DNA of 64,000 bases, taken from positions 124,001-188,000 of the forward strand of contig CALLMM010000010.1 of assembly GCA_938005745.1 (NCBI GenBank), written 5' to 3'. The position numbers and the translations under genes were made by a program. The DNA is from an uncultured Chthonomonadales bacterium (lineage in GTDB: Bacteria > Armatimonadota > Chthonomonadetes > Chthonomonadales > CAJBBX01). Below the pieces are notes generated by a model, which made no database searches, had not been told where the DNA came from, and saw only the letters and a program-made list of their open reading frames with translations. Positions 51,459-60,308 of the stretch are shown piece by piece (the stretch's first letter is position 1; each line of letters begins with the position of its first letter).

Positions 51459-52439
51459 CTACTCCTTGATGGTTCCGATGTGCGGGAGAGAGTCGCGCAC
51501 CTGCGCGATGACCGCCTCGTTGACCGCAATGCCGATCTCCTCCAGCGCCAGCAGGCAGGCTGCCGCCGCCGCCGGGATGCGTGGAGAGAGAATCTGCGCC
51601 TGCGGCGCGTGGCGCAGGACGGTCTGCGTGAACGGCGCGACCACCCACGCGCCCGCCCGGAAGACGCCTCCCGCCATCCCGACCTCCACGGTCTCCCGGC
51701 GCAGCTTTAACGCGCGGAAGACTCCGACGGCGAGCCGCCCGAGTTCTCTGCCGGCGTCGCGCAGAATGCGTCGGGCGATCCTGTCGCCCTCCTCCGCCGC
51801 CCGGCTCACGCTCTGCGAGAGCGACGCGATGTCCGGTCGGGAGAGGCTGCCCGCATAGAGGAGCCGATGCAGTTCTGCCAGCGAAGAGAGGCTGAGCTGC
51901 TCCAGCAGGCAGCGTGCGATGCCGGTTCGCGGAGCGCGTCCGTCTGCGGCGCGCGTGACGGCGCTGAGCGCCTGCAGGGCGATCCAGTATCCGCTTCCCT
52001 CATCTCCCATCAGGTAGCCCCAGCCGCCGACTTTCGCCGTTCTGCCCCGCGAATCGCGCCCGAACCCCACCGATCCTGTGCCGCCGATCACCACGACGCC
52101 CGGACCCCCGAAGGTCACCGAGTAGAGGGCGATCAGGCTGTCGTGTCCCAGTACCATCCTCTCCGCCGGTACCGCCAGACGGCAGACCTCCTCCAGATGC
52201 GGCGAGGTGCCGGTCATTCCCAGACAGGCGCAGGCAAGAGGCGCGTCCGGCAGACCGGCGGAGGCGCGCGCTCCGGCGATAGCGTCGGCGAGCGACTGCT
52301 GTATGCGCGCAACGCCTCCCGGCTCATGGATATGGTTCGCCGGTCCGCCATAGCCGACGCCCCGCAGTCTTCCCCGCTCGTCCGCTACCACGGCGGTGGT
52401 GCTGGTCTGCCCGCCGTCTACTCCGATCACATAGCGCAT
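51459..52439 (-). CDS. BadF/BadG/BcrA-type N-acetylglucosamine kinase
   Basis: A 326-residue ASKHA-fold kinase. The phosphate-1 loop YVIGVDGGQTSTTAVVAD, LACACLGMTGTSP, the phosphate-2 stretch GPGVVVIGGTGSVGFG, and GWGYLMGDEGSGYWI fit eukaryote-type GlcNAc kinases (NAGK). It most likely makes GlcNAc-6-P, in agreement with nanE three bases downstream. GAGGGA precedes ATG 52439. A TATGAT -10 box (minus strand, 52472-52477) about 33 bases upstream may start the operon. Confidence 0.87.
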   Translation of the reverse strand: MRYVIGVDGGQTSTTAVVADERGRLRGVGYGGPANHIHEPGGVARIQQSLADAIAGARASAGLPDAPLACACLGMTGTSPHLEEVCRLAVPAERMVLGHDSLIALYSVTFGGPGVVVIGGTGSVGFGRDSRGRTAKVGGWGYLMGDEGSGYWIALQALSAVTRAADGRAPRTGIARCLLEQLSLSSLAELHRLLYAGSLSRPDIASLSQSVSRAAEEGDRIARRILRDAGRELGRLAVGVFRALKLRRETVEVGMAGGVFRAGAWVVAPFTQTVLRHAPQAQILSPRIPAAAAACLLALEEIGIAVNEAVIAQVRDSLPHIGTIKE

Positions 52440-52551
52440 GGTTCCCTCGTATGATCCGCTGCTGTGTAAAAATCATACTCGAAAATTGAGTCAGCACGAT
52501 AGAGGAGCGCGGTCATTCCTGTCCATACTATCGGCAGGTCGTAAAAGAGTT

Positions 52552-52599
52552 ACCCCATGGGCGGAGAAACCGTTTGCGGGAGACCGTAACTTGGGGTAG
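52552..52599. other. Inverted repeat upstream of M20 amidohydrolase
   Basis: TACCCCA (52552-52558) and TGGGGTA (52593-52599) form a 7-bp inverted repeat with a 34-base loop. GAGTTA flanks the left arm and AGAGTTA the right arm as a direct repeat. It lies 33 bases before the start and could be an operator; support is weak. Confidence 0.3.
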
Positions 52600-52631
52600 A
52601 GTTAAATCAGACCGAGATTGAGGAGGCGTTC

Positions 52632-53807
52632 ATGCCCGATACCCTGCGCAGAGCGATTGATGCGATCGAGCCGGAGATGATCGAGACACGGCATCATCTC
52701 CATCAGAATCCGGAACTGAGCTTTCAGGAGGAGAAGACCGCCGCGCTGGTGGCGGAGCGGCTGGGTCAACTAGGGCTGACGGTACAGACCGGAGTGGGCG
52801 GGCATGGGGTCGTGGCGACGCTGCAGGGGGCGCGACCCGGCAGAACGCTCGCCATCCGCGCCGATATGGACGCGCTGCCGATCCAGGAGCAGAGCCGTCT
52901 GCCCTACTGTTCGCGCCAGCCGGGCGTGATGCACGCCTGCGGACACGACGGACATACGACCATACTGCTGGGAACGGCGAAGACGCTGGCGGCGCTGCGG
53001 GGAGAGATGGCGGGGAATGTGCGGTTTATCTTCCAGCCTGCGGAGGAGGTCGTCGGTGGGGCACACCGCATGTGCGAAGCGGGGGTCATGGACGGGGTGG
53101 ACGCCGTCATTGCCCTGCACGGCTGGCCCCAGATCGGTCTGGGACAGATCGGCGTGCGCAGCGGCGCGATGATGGCGTCCGCCGAAACGTTCGAAATTCG
53201 CATCCAGGGGCAGGGAGCGCACGCCGCCTACCCGCATCTGTCGGTGGATCCCATCGTCGTCGGCGCGCAGGTGGTGACGGCGCTGCAGACGCTCGTCAGC
53301 CGGGAGACCGATCCCAACGATCCGGTGGTCGTGACGGTCGGGCAGTTTCACGCCGGTACCGCCTACAATATCATTCCCGGAACCGCGCATCTGGCGGGAA
53401 CCGTGCGCACGCTCTCCAACGAGACGCGCCGCAGTATGCCGGATCGGATCCGCCGGGTCGTCGAGGGCGTCTGCGCAGCGGCGCGCGCCTCCTGCGAGTT
53501 CGCCTATCATGAGGGAACGCCGCCCGTCATGAACGATCCGGGGATCAATAACCTGATCGCCGAGGTGGGCAGGGAGACACTCGGCGAGGAGAACGTCCTC
53601 ACGATCCCGCACCCATCGATGGGCGCGGAGGATTTTGCCGTCTATCTGGACTATGCGCCCGGTGCGATGTTCCGGCTGGGACTGGGGGAGACGGCTCCGA
53701 TCCACACGCCGACCTTCGATTTTGAGGATCGCGCGCTGCGGGTTGGCGTCGAGCTTTTCTGCCGGGTCGCTCTGCGCTTCCTGGACGATCCTGCCAGCAA
53801 GCGATAG
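52632..53807 (+). CDS. M20 family amidohydrolase (hippurate hydrolase-like)
   Basis: A 391-residue zinc/manganese amidohydrolase of the M20D type: [36 protein letters not shown] (metal ligands Cys and His), [14 protein letters not shown], the dimerisation domain ([18 protein letters not shown]) and [11 protein letters not shown] with the last metal ligand. It removes N-acyl groups from amino acids or aminobenzoyl compounds; the substrate is unknown. GAGGAGG precedes ATG 52632. It stands alone between divergent and epimerase genes. Confidence 0.92.
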   Translation: MPDTLRRAIDAIEPEMIETRHHLHQNPELSFQEEKTAALVAERLGQLGLTVQTGVGGHGVVATLQGARPGRTLAIRADMDALPIQEQSRLPYCSRQPGVMHACGHDGHTTILLGTAKTLAALRGEMAGNVRFIFQPAEEVVGGAHRMCEAGVMDGVDAVIALHGWPQIGLGQIGVRSGAMMASAETFEIRIQGQGAHAAYPHLSVDPIVVGAQVVTALQTLVSRETDPNDPVVVTVGQFHAGTAYNIIPGTAHLAGTVRTLSNETRRSMPDRIRRVVEGVCAAARASCEFAYHEGTPPVMNDPGINNLIAEVGRETLGEENVLTIPHPSMGAEDFAVYLDYAPGAMFRLGLGETAPIHTPTFDFEDRALRVGVELFCRVALRFLDDPASKR

Positions 53808-53929
53808 TCGGGCGCGCCGCATACAGAGCCGCAGGCATCCGTGCCGATAATCTACCCGGCGGATCGGTCGCGGATACGCCGCAGCCGACGCCGCAGGATT
53901 CAGTCAGCAAACCTACAAGGAGTACACTA

Positions 53930-54871
53930 ATGCCGCGTGCGGTGGTGACGGGGGGAGCCGGATTTCTGGGGTCGCATCTGTGCGACCGACTGCTGGCGGA
54001 GGGGATGGAGGTGGTAGTTCTCGACAACCTCATCACCGGCAGCACCGATAATATCGCCCATCTGATGGGCAACCCCCGCTTTCGGTTCATCAAGTACGAC
54101 GTGACGGAGTATATCTTTCTGGACGGTCCGGTGGACTATATCTTCCATCTGGCGTCTCCCGCCAGTCCGGTGGACTTTCCGACCAAGCCCATTCAGATTC
54201 TGAAGGTCAACGCGCTGGGAACGCATAAGGCGTTGGGGCTGGCGCGGGCGAAGCGCGCGCGGTTCTTCCTCGCCTCCACGTCGGAGATCTACGGCGATCC
54301 TCTGGTGCATCCCCAGACCGAAGACTATCTGGGGAACGTCAATCCGGTCGGCATACGGGGCGTCTACGATGAGGCGAAGCGGTTTGCCGAGGCGATGACG
54401 ATGGCTTACCATCGCTATCACGGCATTCCGGTGCGGATTGTGCGGATTTTCAACACCTACGGCGAGCGGATGCGTCTGGACGACGGGCGCGTCGTCCCCA
54501 ACTTCATCGGGCAGGCGCTGCGCCACGAGCCGATCACGGTCTACGGCAATGGAAAACAGACCCGCTCCTTCTGCTACGTCAGCGATCTGATCGAGGGTTT
54601 CTGGCGGCTGATGATGTCCGAGCACACGGGACCGATCAATATCGGCAATCCCGATGAGCGCACGATGCTTGAGTTCGCGCAGGAGATCAAGCGGCTGACC
54701 CATAGCAAGAGCGAGATCGTCTTTGTGCCGCTGCCGACCTCCGATGACCCCAAACAGCGCAAGCCGGATATCACCCGGGCAAAGACGCTGCTGGGCTGGG
54801 AGCCGAAAGTGCCGCTTGCGGAGGGACTGGAGCGCACCATCGCGTACTTTAAAAAGAGACTCGATCTATAA
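53930..54871 (+). CDS. UDP-glucuronate decarboxylase-like SDR (NAD-dependent epimerase)
   Basis: A 313-residue extended short-chain dehydrogenase. NAD motif [15 protein letters not shown], catalytic YDEAK (Tyr146, Lys150), and the UXS-type blocks [38 protein letters not shown] and [14 protein letters not shown]. It probably converts UDP-glucuronate to UDP-xylose for surface glycans; related epimerases cannot be ruled out. AAGGAG is before ATG 53930. A strong hairpin follows the gene. Confidence 0.9.
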   Translation: MPRAVVTGGAGFLGSHLCDRLLAEGMEVVVLDNLITGSTDNIAHLMGNPRFRFIKYDVTEYIFLDGPVDYIFHLASPASPVDFPTKPIQILKVNALGTHKALGLARAKRARFFLASTSEIYGDPLVHPQTEDYLGNVNPVGIRGVYDEAKRFAEAMTMAYHRYHGIPVRIVRIFNTYGERMRLDDGRVVPNFIGQALRHEPITVYGNGKQTRSFCYVSDLIEGFWRLMMSEHTGPINIGNPDERTMLEFAQEIKRLTHSKSEIVFVPLPTSDDPKQRKPDITRAKTLLGWEPKVPLAEGLERTIAYFKKRLDL

Positions 54872-54876
54872 AGACC

Positions 54877-54903
54877 GGAGTGCGGGCGGACCGCCCGCAC
54901 TCC
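54877..54903. terminator. Strong hairpin after the UDP-glucuronate decarboxylase gene
   Basis: GGAGTGCGGGCG (54877-54888) pairs with CGCCCGCACTCC (54892-54903) around GAC, six bases after the stop. Only a pyrimidine-rich stretch, not a U-tract, follows. Confidence 0.55.
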
Positions 54904-54954
54904 TCTCATCCTTCCCGGAGAGCCGATCCTGGTCTCTCTGCGTCAGGGCGTGCT

Positions 54955-54963
54955 TGCTATGAT
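54955..54963 (+). promoter_or_regulatory. Extended -10 before a small membrane protein gene
   Basis: TGCTATGAT, an extended -10 of the same form as at 31314 and 49337. The expected transcription start near 54971 leaves a leader of about 7 bases before ATG 54978. Confidence 0.55.
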
Positions 54964-54977
54964 GGCTTGGAAGTCTG

Positions 54978-55163
54978 ATGGTGCGCTCATTTCTGTATAG
55001 AGTCTGTCTGCTGATCCTGACGGCATGGACGCTGGCGCTGCTGCCCAGTCCGACCGAAGCCATCCCTCTGCGTCTGAAGAACGGGCTGGTCGGGGTCTTT
55101 GCCGTCCTCTGGTTCGGCAAGCTCCTCTACGACACCCTCTTCTACGACCGCTATCAGCCCTAA
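54978..55163 (+). CDS. Small two-helix membrane protein
   Basis: A 61-residue protein with two hydrophobic segments (FLYRVCLLILTAWTLALLPS and LVGVFAVLWFGKLLYDTLFY) separated by a short polar stretch (LRLKNG), ending YDRYQP. I do not recognise a family. The residues are clearly not random, and it has a promoter-like box and GGAAG upstream, so it is probably real. It converges on anmK, 11 bases away. Confidence 0.6.
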   Translation: MVRSFLYRVCLLILTAWTLALLPSPTEAIPLRLKNGLVGVFAVLWFGKLLYDTLFYDRYQP

Positions 55164-55174
55164 AGCGGCTCCTC

Positions 55175-56344
55175 TTATCGCGGAGCGGGCGTGATGCTGC
55201 CCAGAATCGCCGGACGTGATGCGCCGGTCGCATTCGGAACATTGGCGGGCTGTCCCCGCAGAGTCGCGTAACCCAGCAGCGCGAAGGCGACCGCCTCTTT
55301 GGCGTCATCCGGAATTCCAAACTCCGCATGGGTCGTCAGGCGCGCCGGAGAGAGCCGCTCCCGCAGCATCCGCATCAGGGTCGCGTTGTGCACGCCGCCT
55401 CCTCCGACAATCACCGTCTGCACGCCGCCCCGCGGATCCAGCCAGACCCGGTAGGCGTGGGCGATGGTTTCGGCGGTGAAGGCGGTAACGGTCGCCAGCG
55501 CGTCCGCGTCGGAGATCTGTTCGGCGCGAACCTGCCGGAGCGCCTGCGCCAGAAACGGCTCCCCGAACCGTTCGCGTCCGGTTGTTCTGGGGATCGGCGC
55601 CTCCAGATAGTCGCGGCAAGCGTCCTGCAGCCATCTCAACAGACCCTCCCGCGCGACACCCTGTGCCGCCCACGCGCCTCCGGCGTCAAACTGCTGCGCT
55701 CCCCCGGACAGCGCGCGCGCCAGCCCGTCTATCAGCAGATTGCCCGGACCGGTGTCGAACGCGATCACCGAATCCAGGGAGGCGTTTCGGGGCAGGAAGG
55801 TGACGTTGGCGATGCCGCCGATGTTCTGCACGGCGCGGTTTTCGGCGTCGCTGGCGAACAGGAGCCAGTCTGCGTAGGGGACCAGCGGCGCGCCCTGTCC
55901 GCCGACCGCCATATCCGCCGGGCGAAAATCGGCGATGACCGCGCATCCGGTGCGCGCCGCAATGACGGCGGGACAGCCGATCTGGAGCGTGCCGCGCGCG
56001 GCGGTGTCGGCGATGAGGCAGGGGGAAGGCTGGTGCCAGACAGTCTGACCGTGCGAGGCGATGGCGTCCACCTGCGTCAGCGAGATGCCGGCGGCGCGTG
56101 CGACCGCCTGCGCCGCCTCCGCGAACCGCTCGCCCAGCGCGAAATGGAGGGCGCAGAGGTCGGGGACGGCTCCGGCGCGCGGATCGCACAGACGCAGAAT
56201 GGCGTCGCGCATCGCGGGAGTGTGGGGCAGACAGAGGAAGCCCCGGAGCGTGATCCGGGTCTGCCGTCCTTCGCCGGAGATCTCCGTCAGGGCGGCATCA
56301 ATGCCGTCCGCCGAAGTGCCGGACATCAAGCCGATGATAAGCAT
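55175..56344 (-). CDS. anmK: Anhydro-N-acetylmuramic acid kinase
   Basis: A 389-residue ASKHA-fold kinase for peptidoglycan recycling: it opens and phosphorylates 1,6-anhydroMurNAc. Marks are IIGLMSGTSADGIDAAL, IASHGQTVWHQ, GCPAVIAARTGCAVIADFR, GGQGAPLVPYADWLLF, NIGGIANVTFLP, IAFDTGPGN and VIVGGGGVHNATLM. The length is normal. It is the last gene of a minus-strand group with pepC and a nuclease-like gene, 23 bases upstream. The matching etherase gene murQ is not in this window. Confidence 0.95.
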   Translation of the reverse strand: MLIIGLMSGTSADGIDAALTEISGEGRQTRITLRGFLCLPHTPAMRDAILRLCDPRAGAVPDLCALHFALGERFAEAAQAVARAAGISLTQVDAIASHGQTVWHQPSPCLIADTAARGTLQIGCPAVIAARTGCAVIADFRPADMAVGGQGAPLVPYADWLLFASDAENRAVQNIGGIANVTFLPRNASLDSVIAFDTGPGNLLIDGLARALSGGAQQFDAGGAWAAQGVAREGLLRWLQDACRDYLEAPIPRTTGRERFGEPFLAQALRQVRAEQISDADALATVTAFTAETIAHAYRVWLDPRGGVQTVIVGGGGVHNATLMRMLRERLSPARLTTHAEFGIPDDAKEAVAFALLGYATLRGQPANVPNATGASRPAILGSITPAPR

Positions 56345-56367
56345 GGGACGATCCCGCAGGGCGGCGG

Positions 56368-56754
56368 TCAGTCGGCGCGGAAGTTGAACTCCTCCCAGTA
56401 GACGCGCTTCGCCTCGATCAACTGCTTGATCCGCTTCTGCATGGGGGAGAGTTCCGACTGATTGGTTTTGAACTCGCAGAAGATGATGCGATCCTCCTCA
56501 AACTGCACGCCGTCCACAGGCGTTCCGAGAAACCGGAACGACTGTGAGTCGTAGGGGTAGCGGTCCATCAGGGGGAACCACTGCTCGGAGATGCGTCCGT
56601 AGACGGTGGAGAGGCTTCGCTGACGCGATTCCGCCGCCTCCAGCCGCTCCTGAAGCGCGTCCACCTTCCGCTTGTAGTAGAGCGTCGCCAGAAAGAGCGC
56701 GACGCAGATCGCCGCCAGCCCGATCAGCACGTTGTGAAGAGGATCGCCGGACAT
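56368..56754 (-). CDS. Membrane-anchored predicted nuclease (PF10107-like, PD-(D/E)XK)
   Basis: A 128-residue protein: a transmembrane helix (VLIGLAAICVALFLATLYY), a short coiled coil and a nuclease-like core. The core FRFLGTPVDGVQFEEDRIIF followed by CEFKTNQSELSPMQKRIKQL matches predicted Holliday-junction-resolvase-related endonucleases, with the PD-(D/E)XK triad Asp81, Glu94 and Lys96 (D-x12-ExK). No activity is proven for this family. It lies between pepC (26 bases) and anmK (23 bases) in one operon, a context with no obvious link to DNA. Confidence 0.78.
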   Translation of the reverse strand: MSGDPLHNVLIGLAAICVALFLATLYYKRKVDALQERLEAAESRQRSLSTVYGRISEQWFPLMDRYPYDSQSFRFLGTPVDGVQFEEDRIIFCEFKTNQSELSPMQKRIKQLIEAKRVYWEEFNFRAD

Positions 56755-56780
56755 GGTCTCATCTGTCCCTCAGAGGGCGT

Positions 56781-58148
56781 CTATCGGGCGCGCGCCAGCG
56801 CGCCCATCGGATCCCAGGGCGGCAGTCGGACCGGCTCCGTCTCCAGAACCGCCAGAAGCTCCGGCGCGAGGTACTGCTTCTCGACGACGACCTCGTAGTT
56901 ATACTCGTCGAACCAGGCGTCGGTCATCACCATAAAGCCCTTGTCGCCGCCCTTATCGCCCCAGCTGTTCTCCACGCGCCACTTGCGGGGATGTCCGTCG
57001 GAGTCCAGGTCTACGCCGGTGAAGACCATCGCATGGTTCATCTGGCTCTGACCGTAGTCCAGCCGCTCCGCCTTGGTCATGCCAAACCCGGTGCCGTAGA
57101 TGGCGGAGTAGTCGAAAAGCTCCATATCCATCAAGCCCAGATCGCGGTCGAACATCTTGCCCACATCGCAGCCGAACCAGACCGACTTCCCGTCCTGAAT
57201 CATACGCACCGCCGCCCGCTTCATCACCTCCAGTTCGACGTTCAGGTAGCGAATGATCTGCCCCTCGACCACGTTTCCCAGATACTCGATGGTGTAGAGG
57301 GTGTTGTAGGACTTGGTCGCCTGCGGGCAGTGGATCAGGCAGACCAGCGAATCGAGGTCTACCGGCACATGCCGCTCAAAGAACTTCTGCGGCGTGATCA
57401 CGCCGTCGCGATGGAACTCCCGGTCCTTATCCCGCCACTGCCACAGGAACTCGCGGGGAGGCTCGCCCAGATGGATCGCCAGCATCCGGTAGACCTCGTT
57501 GAGCATCTCCATCTTCAGGCTCTTGAGTTGGCTGAGCGGAACGCCCTCGCGATGCATTCGCCGCAGGCGCGCCGCATACTCGCGCAGCTTGGCAGTGATG
57601 TTCTGGTTCATCGCGCCGCTGCTGCTGCTGCTCTCCGTCTCCGGCATCGCCTCTTTGGGGATCGCGCCGTACTTTTTGATCAGGTTGACGAACATATCCC
57701 ACTGTCCGCCGTCCTGGATCGGGTCCTGCACCAGCCAGCAGATCAGGCGGCTGTCGGTCGGCTCGTCCAGCGTCTTGAGGATGCTCTCCAGAAAGTAGTT
57801 GGACTTCTCCAGCTTGTCCCAGAACATCAGGTAGTTCTGCGAAAGCTCGAAGTCCTCCAGGTTCATCTGCTGCGCGGCAGCCATGCGGAAGGTGTTCAGC
57901 CCGGCGAACATCCAGCATCGCCCGCTGCTGTTCTGGCTTGTGGACGCCCCGGCTTTGACCATGTGCGAGAAGGTGTGATTGTGGCGGGTGACGGCGCGCC
58001 GGTTCATCGCGACATTTCGCACCGGGGTCTTTGTGACGGCGTTGAGCGCGATGCGGTTGCGCGGCTCCTCTTCAAACTCCTGCTGAAACTGCTCGATCTG
58101 GTTCAGGGTGATCGCTTCTGCATAGGTATTGATCAGGGTCACTGGCAT
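56781..58148 (-). CDS. pepC: Aminopeptidase C / bleomycin hydrolase (C1B)
   Basis: A 455-residue cysteine aminopeptidase of the self-compartmentalising C1B family. The triad is complete: Cys78 in QNSSGRCWMFAG, His372 in MNHAMVFTGV and Asn394 in WRVENSWGDKG. There is no signal peptide, so it works in the cytoplasm. ATG 58148 is used; GGAGGA sits almost against it, which is unusually close. An upstream in-frame ATG at 58184 lies inside the predicted -10 box. Confidence 0.94.
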   Translation of the reverse strand: MPVTLINTYAEAITLNQIEQFQQEFEEEPRNRIALNAVTKTPVRNVAMNRRAVTRHNHTFSHMVKAGASTSQNSSGRCWMFAGLNTFRMAAAQQMNLEDFELSQNYLMFWDKLEKSNYFLESILKTLDEPTDSRLICWLVQDPIQDGGQWDMFVNLIKKYGAIPKEAMPETESSSSSGAMNQNITAKLREYAARLRRMHREGVPLSQLKSLKMEMLNEVYRMLAIHLGEPPREFLWQWRDKDREFHRDGVITPQKFFERHVPVDLDSLVCLIHCPQATKSYNTLYTIEYLGNVVEGQIIRYLNVELEVMKRAAVRMIQDGKSVWFGCDVGKMFDRDLGLMDMELFDYSAIYGTGFGMTKAERLDYGQSQMNHAMVFTGVDLDSDGHPRKWRVENSWGDKGGDKGFMVMTDAWFDEYNYEVVVEKQYLAPELLAVLETEPVRLPPWDPMGALARAR

Positions 58149-58174
58149 TCCTCCGCCCGATGGGTTATCTATGC

Positions 58175-58183
58175 ATTGTATCA
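58175..58183 (-). promoter_or_regulatory. Extended -10 promoter of pepC
   Basis: On the minus strand TGATACAAT (positions 58183 to 58175) is an extended -10; no good -35 is seen. It predicts a leader of about 20 bases for the pepC-nuclease-anmK operon. Confidence 0.5.
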
Positions 58184-58237
58184 TATGTCAGCGGCAATTC
58201 AGACCCGGCATGCCGATTTCCTGCGCCTCCGGAGCGT

Positions 58238-58738
58238 TCAGAGGTAGCGGATGCGACTGACGGCGCAGAAGACGGCGACCGCCATCGAGAGCAGATGAAA
58301 GAAGAGCGAGGCGGGCATGAGCAGCAGCGGAACGCGGTGCAGCGCCAGCCAGAGCGCCAGCCCTCCCGCCGCGCCCAGCCCGGCGCACAGCCCCGCCGCG
58401 ACCTCCATCGTGAAGCCCCGCTTGCGCCCGGAGAGGCGGCGCACGGTCTCGCCAACCGCTGCGCCCATCGCCACCGCCATCCAGAACTGAATAAAGCCCC
58501 CGGCGGCGGAGGCGAGCGCAACCAGATAGCCGCCCGCCAGCGCGACCGCCAGCCCGATCCCCGCCGCCGTCGTCAGTTTGCCGGAATCGATCTGGAACAT
58601 ATGGGAGGAGCGGAGCGAGGCGCACTCCCGGCAGCGCGCCCCGACCGGTCCCATGACGATGCAGTCCGGACAGATCGGCTGCTCGCATCTGCCGCAGCGC
58701 AGCAGAGTCTCGTGATTGTGGGCTTTGCAGCGAAGCAT
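58238..58738 (-). CDS. B-box-type zinc-finger membrane protein
   Basis: A 166-residue protein: an N-terminal B-box-like zinc finger (CKAHNHETLLRCGRCEQPIC onward to CRECA, eight Cys/His positions within residues 4-39) followed by three to four hydrophobic helices. Such proteins are common in Chloroflexota and Armatimonadota but have no known function. AAAGGG lies before ATG 58738. It begins 13 bases after the photolyase stop, so it shares that operon. Confidence 0.78.
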   Translation of the reverse strand: MLRCKAHNHETLLRCGRCEQPICPDCIVMGPVGARCRECASLRSSHMFQIDSGKLTTAAGIGLAVALAGGYLVALASAAGGFIQFWMAVAMGAAVGETVRRLSGRKRGFTMEVAAGLCAGLGAAGGLALWLALHRVPLLLMPASLFFHLLSMAVAVFCAVSRIRYL

Positions 58739-58751
58739 GAAACGACCCTTT

Positions 58752-60308
58752 CTATCCGGCGTCCTGTCCGTCTGGGAGTTTGGACGGGGAGAGAGAGGAG
58801 AGAAACGCCTCCGCTTGCCAGCGGATCCGCTCCCTCTCTTCCAGCGAGAGGCGCGCCAGCGACTGATACGGAAGGCTCATGCGCGGGTTTGGTTTCAGAC
58901 GGGTCTCGTGCGCCATCAGGAAGTTCCAGTAGAGATAGTTGAAGGGGCAGGCGTCGGGACCTGTCCGCGCCTTCGGATCGTAGACGCAGCGGGAGCAGTA
59001 GTCGGACATCCGATCTATGTAGGCTCCGGAGGCGGCGTAGGGTTTGGATCCGAGCACGCCTCCATCGGCGTGCAGCGCCATCCCGTGCGTGTTAGGCAGC
59101 TCCACCCACTCATAGGCGTCGGCATAGACGATCAGATACCACTCCTCGACCTCCTGCGGGGCGATCCCTGCCAGCAGGGCGAAGTTGCCGGTAACCATGA
59201 GCCGCTGGATATGGTGCGCGTAGGCGTGGCGGCGGGTCGTCTCGATCGCCTCCTTCAGACAGCGCATATCGGTGTCGCCGGTCCAGTAGAACGAGGGCAG
59301 CGGGCGGTCTGCCTGAAAGAAGTTTGTGTCCCGATAGGCGGGCATCTTCAGCCAGTAGATGCCCCGCACGTACTCCCTCCACCCGACGATCTGCCGGAGG
59401 AAGCCCTCGACCGCGTGCAGCGGCGCGGCTCCCTGCCGATACGCCTCCAGCGCGCCCAGGCATACCTCCGCCGGAAGCAGCAGACCGAGATTGAGGTAGG
59501 GCGAGAGGGCGGAGTGGAAGAGGAACGTCTCGCCGGAGCGCATGGCGTCCTGATAGTCCCCGAAGAAGGGCAGCGACCCGCTGAGGAAGCGGTCGAGCGC
59601 CTGCAGCGCCTGCGCGCGGGTAACCCCCCAGCCGAACGGCTCCAGCTCGCCGAAGTGATCGGAGAACCGGTCGGCGACCAGGGCGAGCGTCTCCCGGGTA
59701 ACGGCGTCCGGAGCGAAGCGGCAGGGCGGAGGCAGCGCGATGTTTCGGGGGAGGGGTTTGCGGTTCTGCCGGTCGTAGTTCCATTGACCGCCTTCGGGCT
59801 GACCGTTGCGCACAAGCCAGCCGGTCTTCCGGCGCATGTAGCGGTAGAAGTTCTCCATGCGCAGATGGCGGCGGCTGCCTGCCCATTGCGCGAACTCCTG
59901 CCGAGAGCAGAGGAAGCGGTCGTCTTCGCGGATCTCGACCGGGACGCCGCACAGCGTCTGCCACTGCCGCATCTGCTCCCACACGCGCCACTCTCCCGGC
60001 TCCGTAACCGCGACCCGATCCGGAGCATGACGCTGCACGGCGCGGCGCAGTTCGCCGGTGAAGGATCCGGCGTTGCCCGGCGCATCCAGCGTAACATAGT
60101 CTACGGTCACGCCCTCCTCCCGCAGTGATCGGGCGAAGTGGCGCATGGCGGAGAGCGTCAGGGCGATCTTCTGCCGGTGATGACGTACGTAGACGGTCTC
60201 ATCATGCACCTCGACCATCAGCACGATGTCGGAGCGGGCGTCCAGGTCGCGCAGACTGCTGATCTGCCGGCTCAACTGGTCTCCCAGAATAAGCCTCAGG
60301 GTCTTCAA
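58752..60308 (-). CDS. phrB: FeS bacterial cryptochrome/photolyase (PhrB-type)
   Basis: A 518-residue member of the iron-sulfur bacterial cryptochrome/photolyase family. All four cluster cysteines are present: Cys350 (DMRCLKEAI), Cys438, Cys441 and Cys454 (YCSRCVYDPKARTGPDACPF), the same numbering as in PhrB of Agrobacterium as I recall it. Other marks are LRLILGDQLSRQIS, the FAD-binding GWREYVRGIYW and TGNFALLAGI. It probably repairs (6-4) photoproducts with blue light. The start is TTG 60308, coupled by a four-base overlap (TTGA) with the DUF2256 gene; GAGGAG lies before it. Confidence 0.94.
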   Translation of the reverse strand: MKTLRLILGDQLSRQISSLRDLDARSDIVLMVEVHDETVYVRHHRQKIALTLSAMRHFARSLREEGVTVDYVTLDAPGNAGSFTGELRRAVQRHAPDRVAVTEPGEWRVWEQMRQWQTLCGVPVEIREDDRFLCSRQEFAQWAGSRRHLRMENFYRYMRRKTGWLVRNGQPEGGQWNYDRQNRKPLPRNIALPPPCRFAPDAVTRETLALVADRFSDHFGELEPFGWGVTRAQALQALDRFLSGSLPFFGDYQDAMRSGETFLFHSALSPYLNLGLLLPAEVCLGALEAYRQGAAPLHAVEGFLRQIVGWREYVRGIYWLKMPAYRDTNFFQADRPLPSFYWTGDTDMRCLKEAIETTRRHAYAHHIQRLMVTGNFALLAGIAPQEVEEWYLIVYADAYEWVELPNTHGMALHADGGVLGSKPYAASGAYIDRMSDYCSRCVYDPKARTGPDACPFNYLYWNFLMAHETRLKPNPRMSLPYQSLARLSLEERERIRWQAEAFLSSLSPSKLPDGQDAG

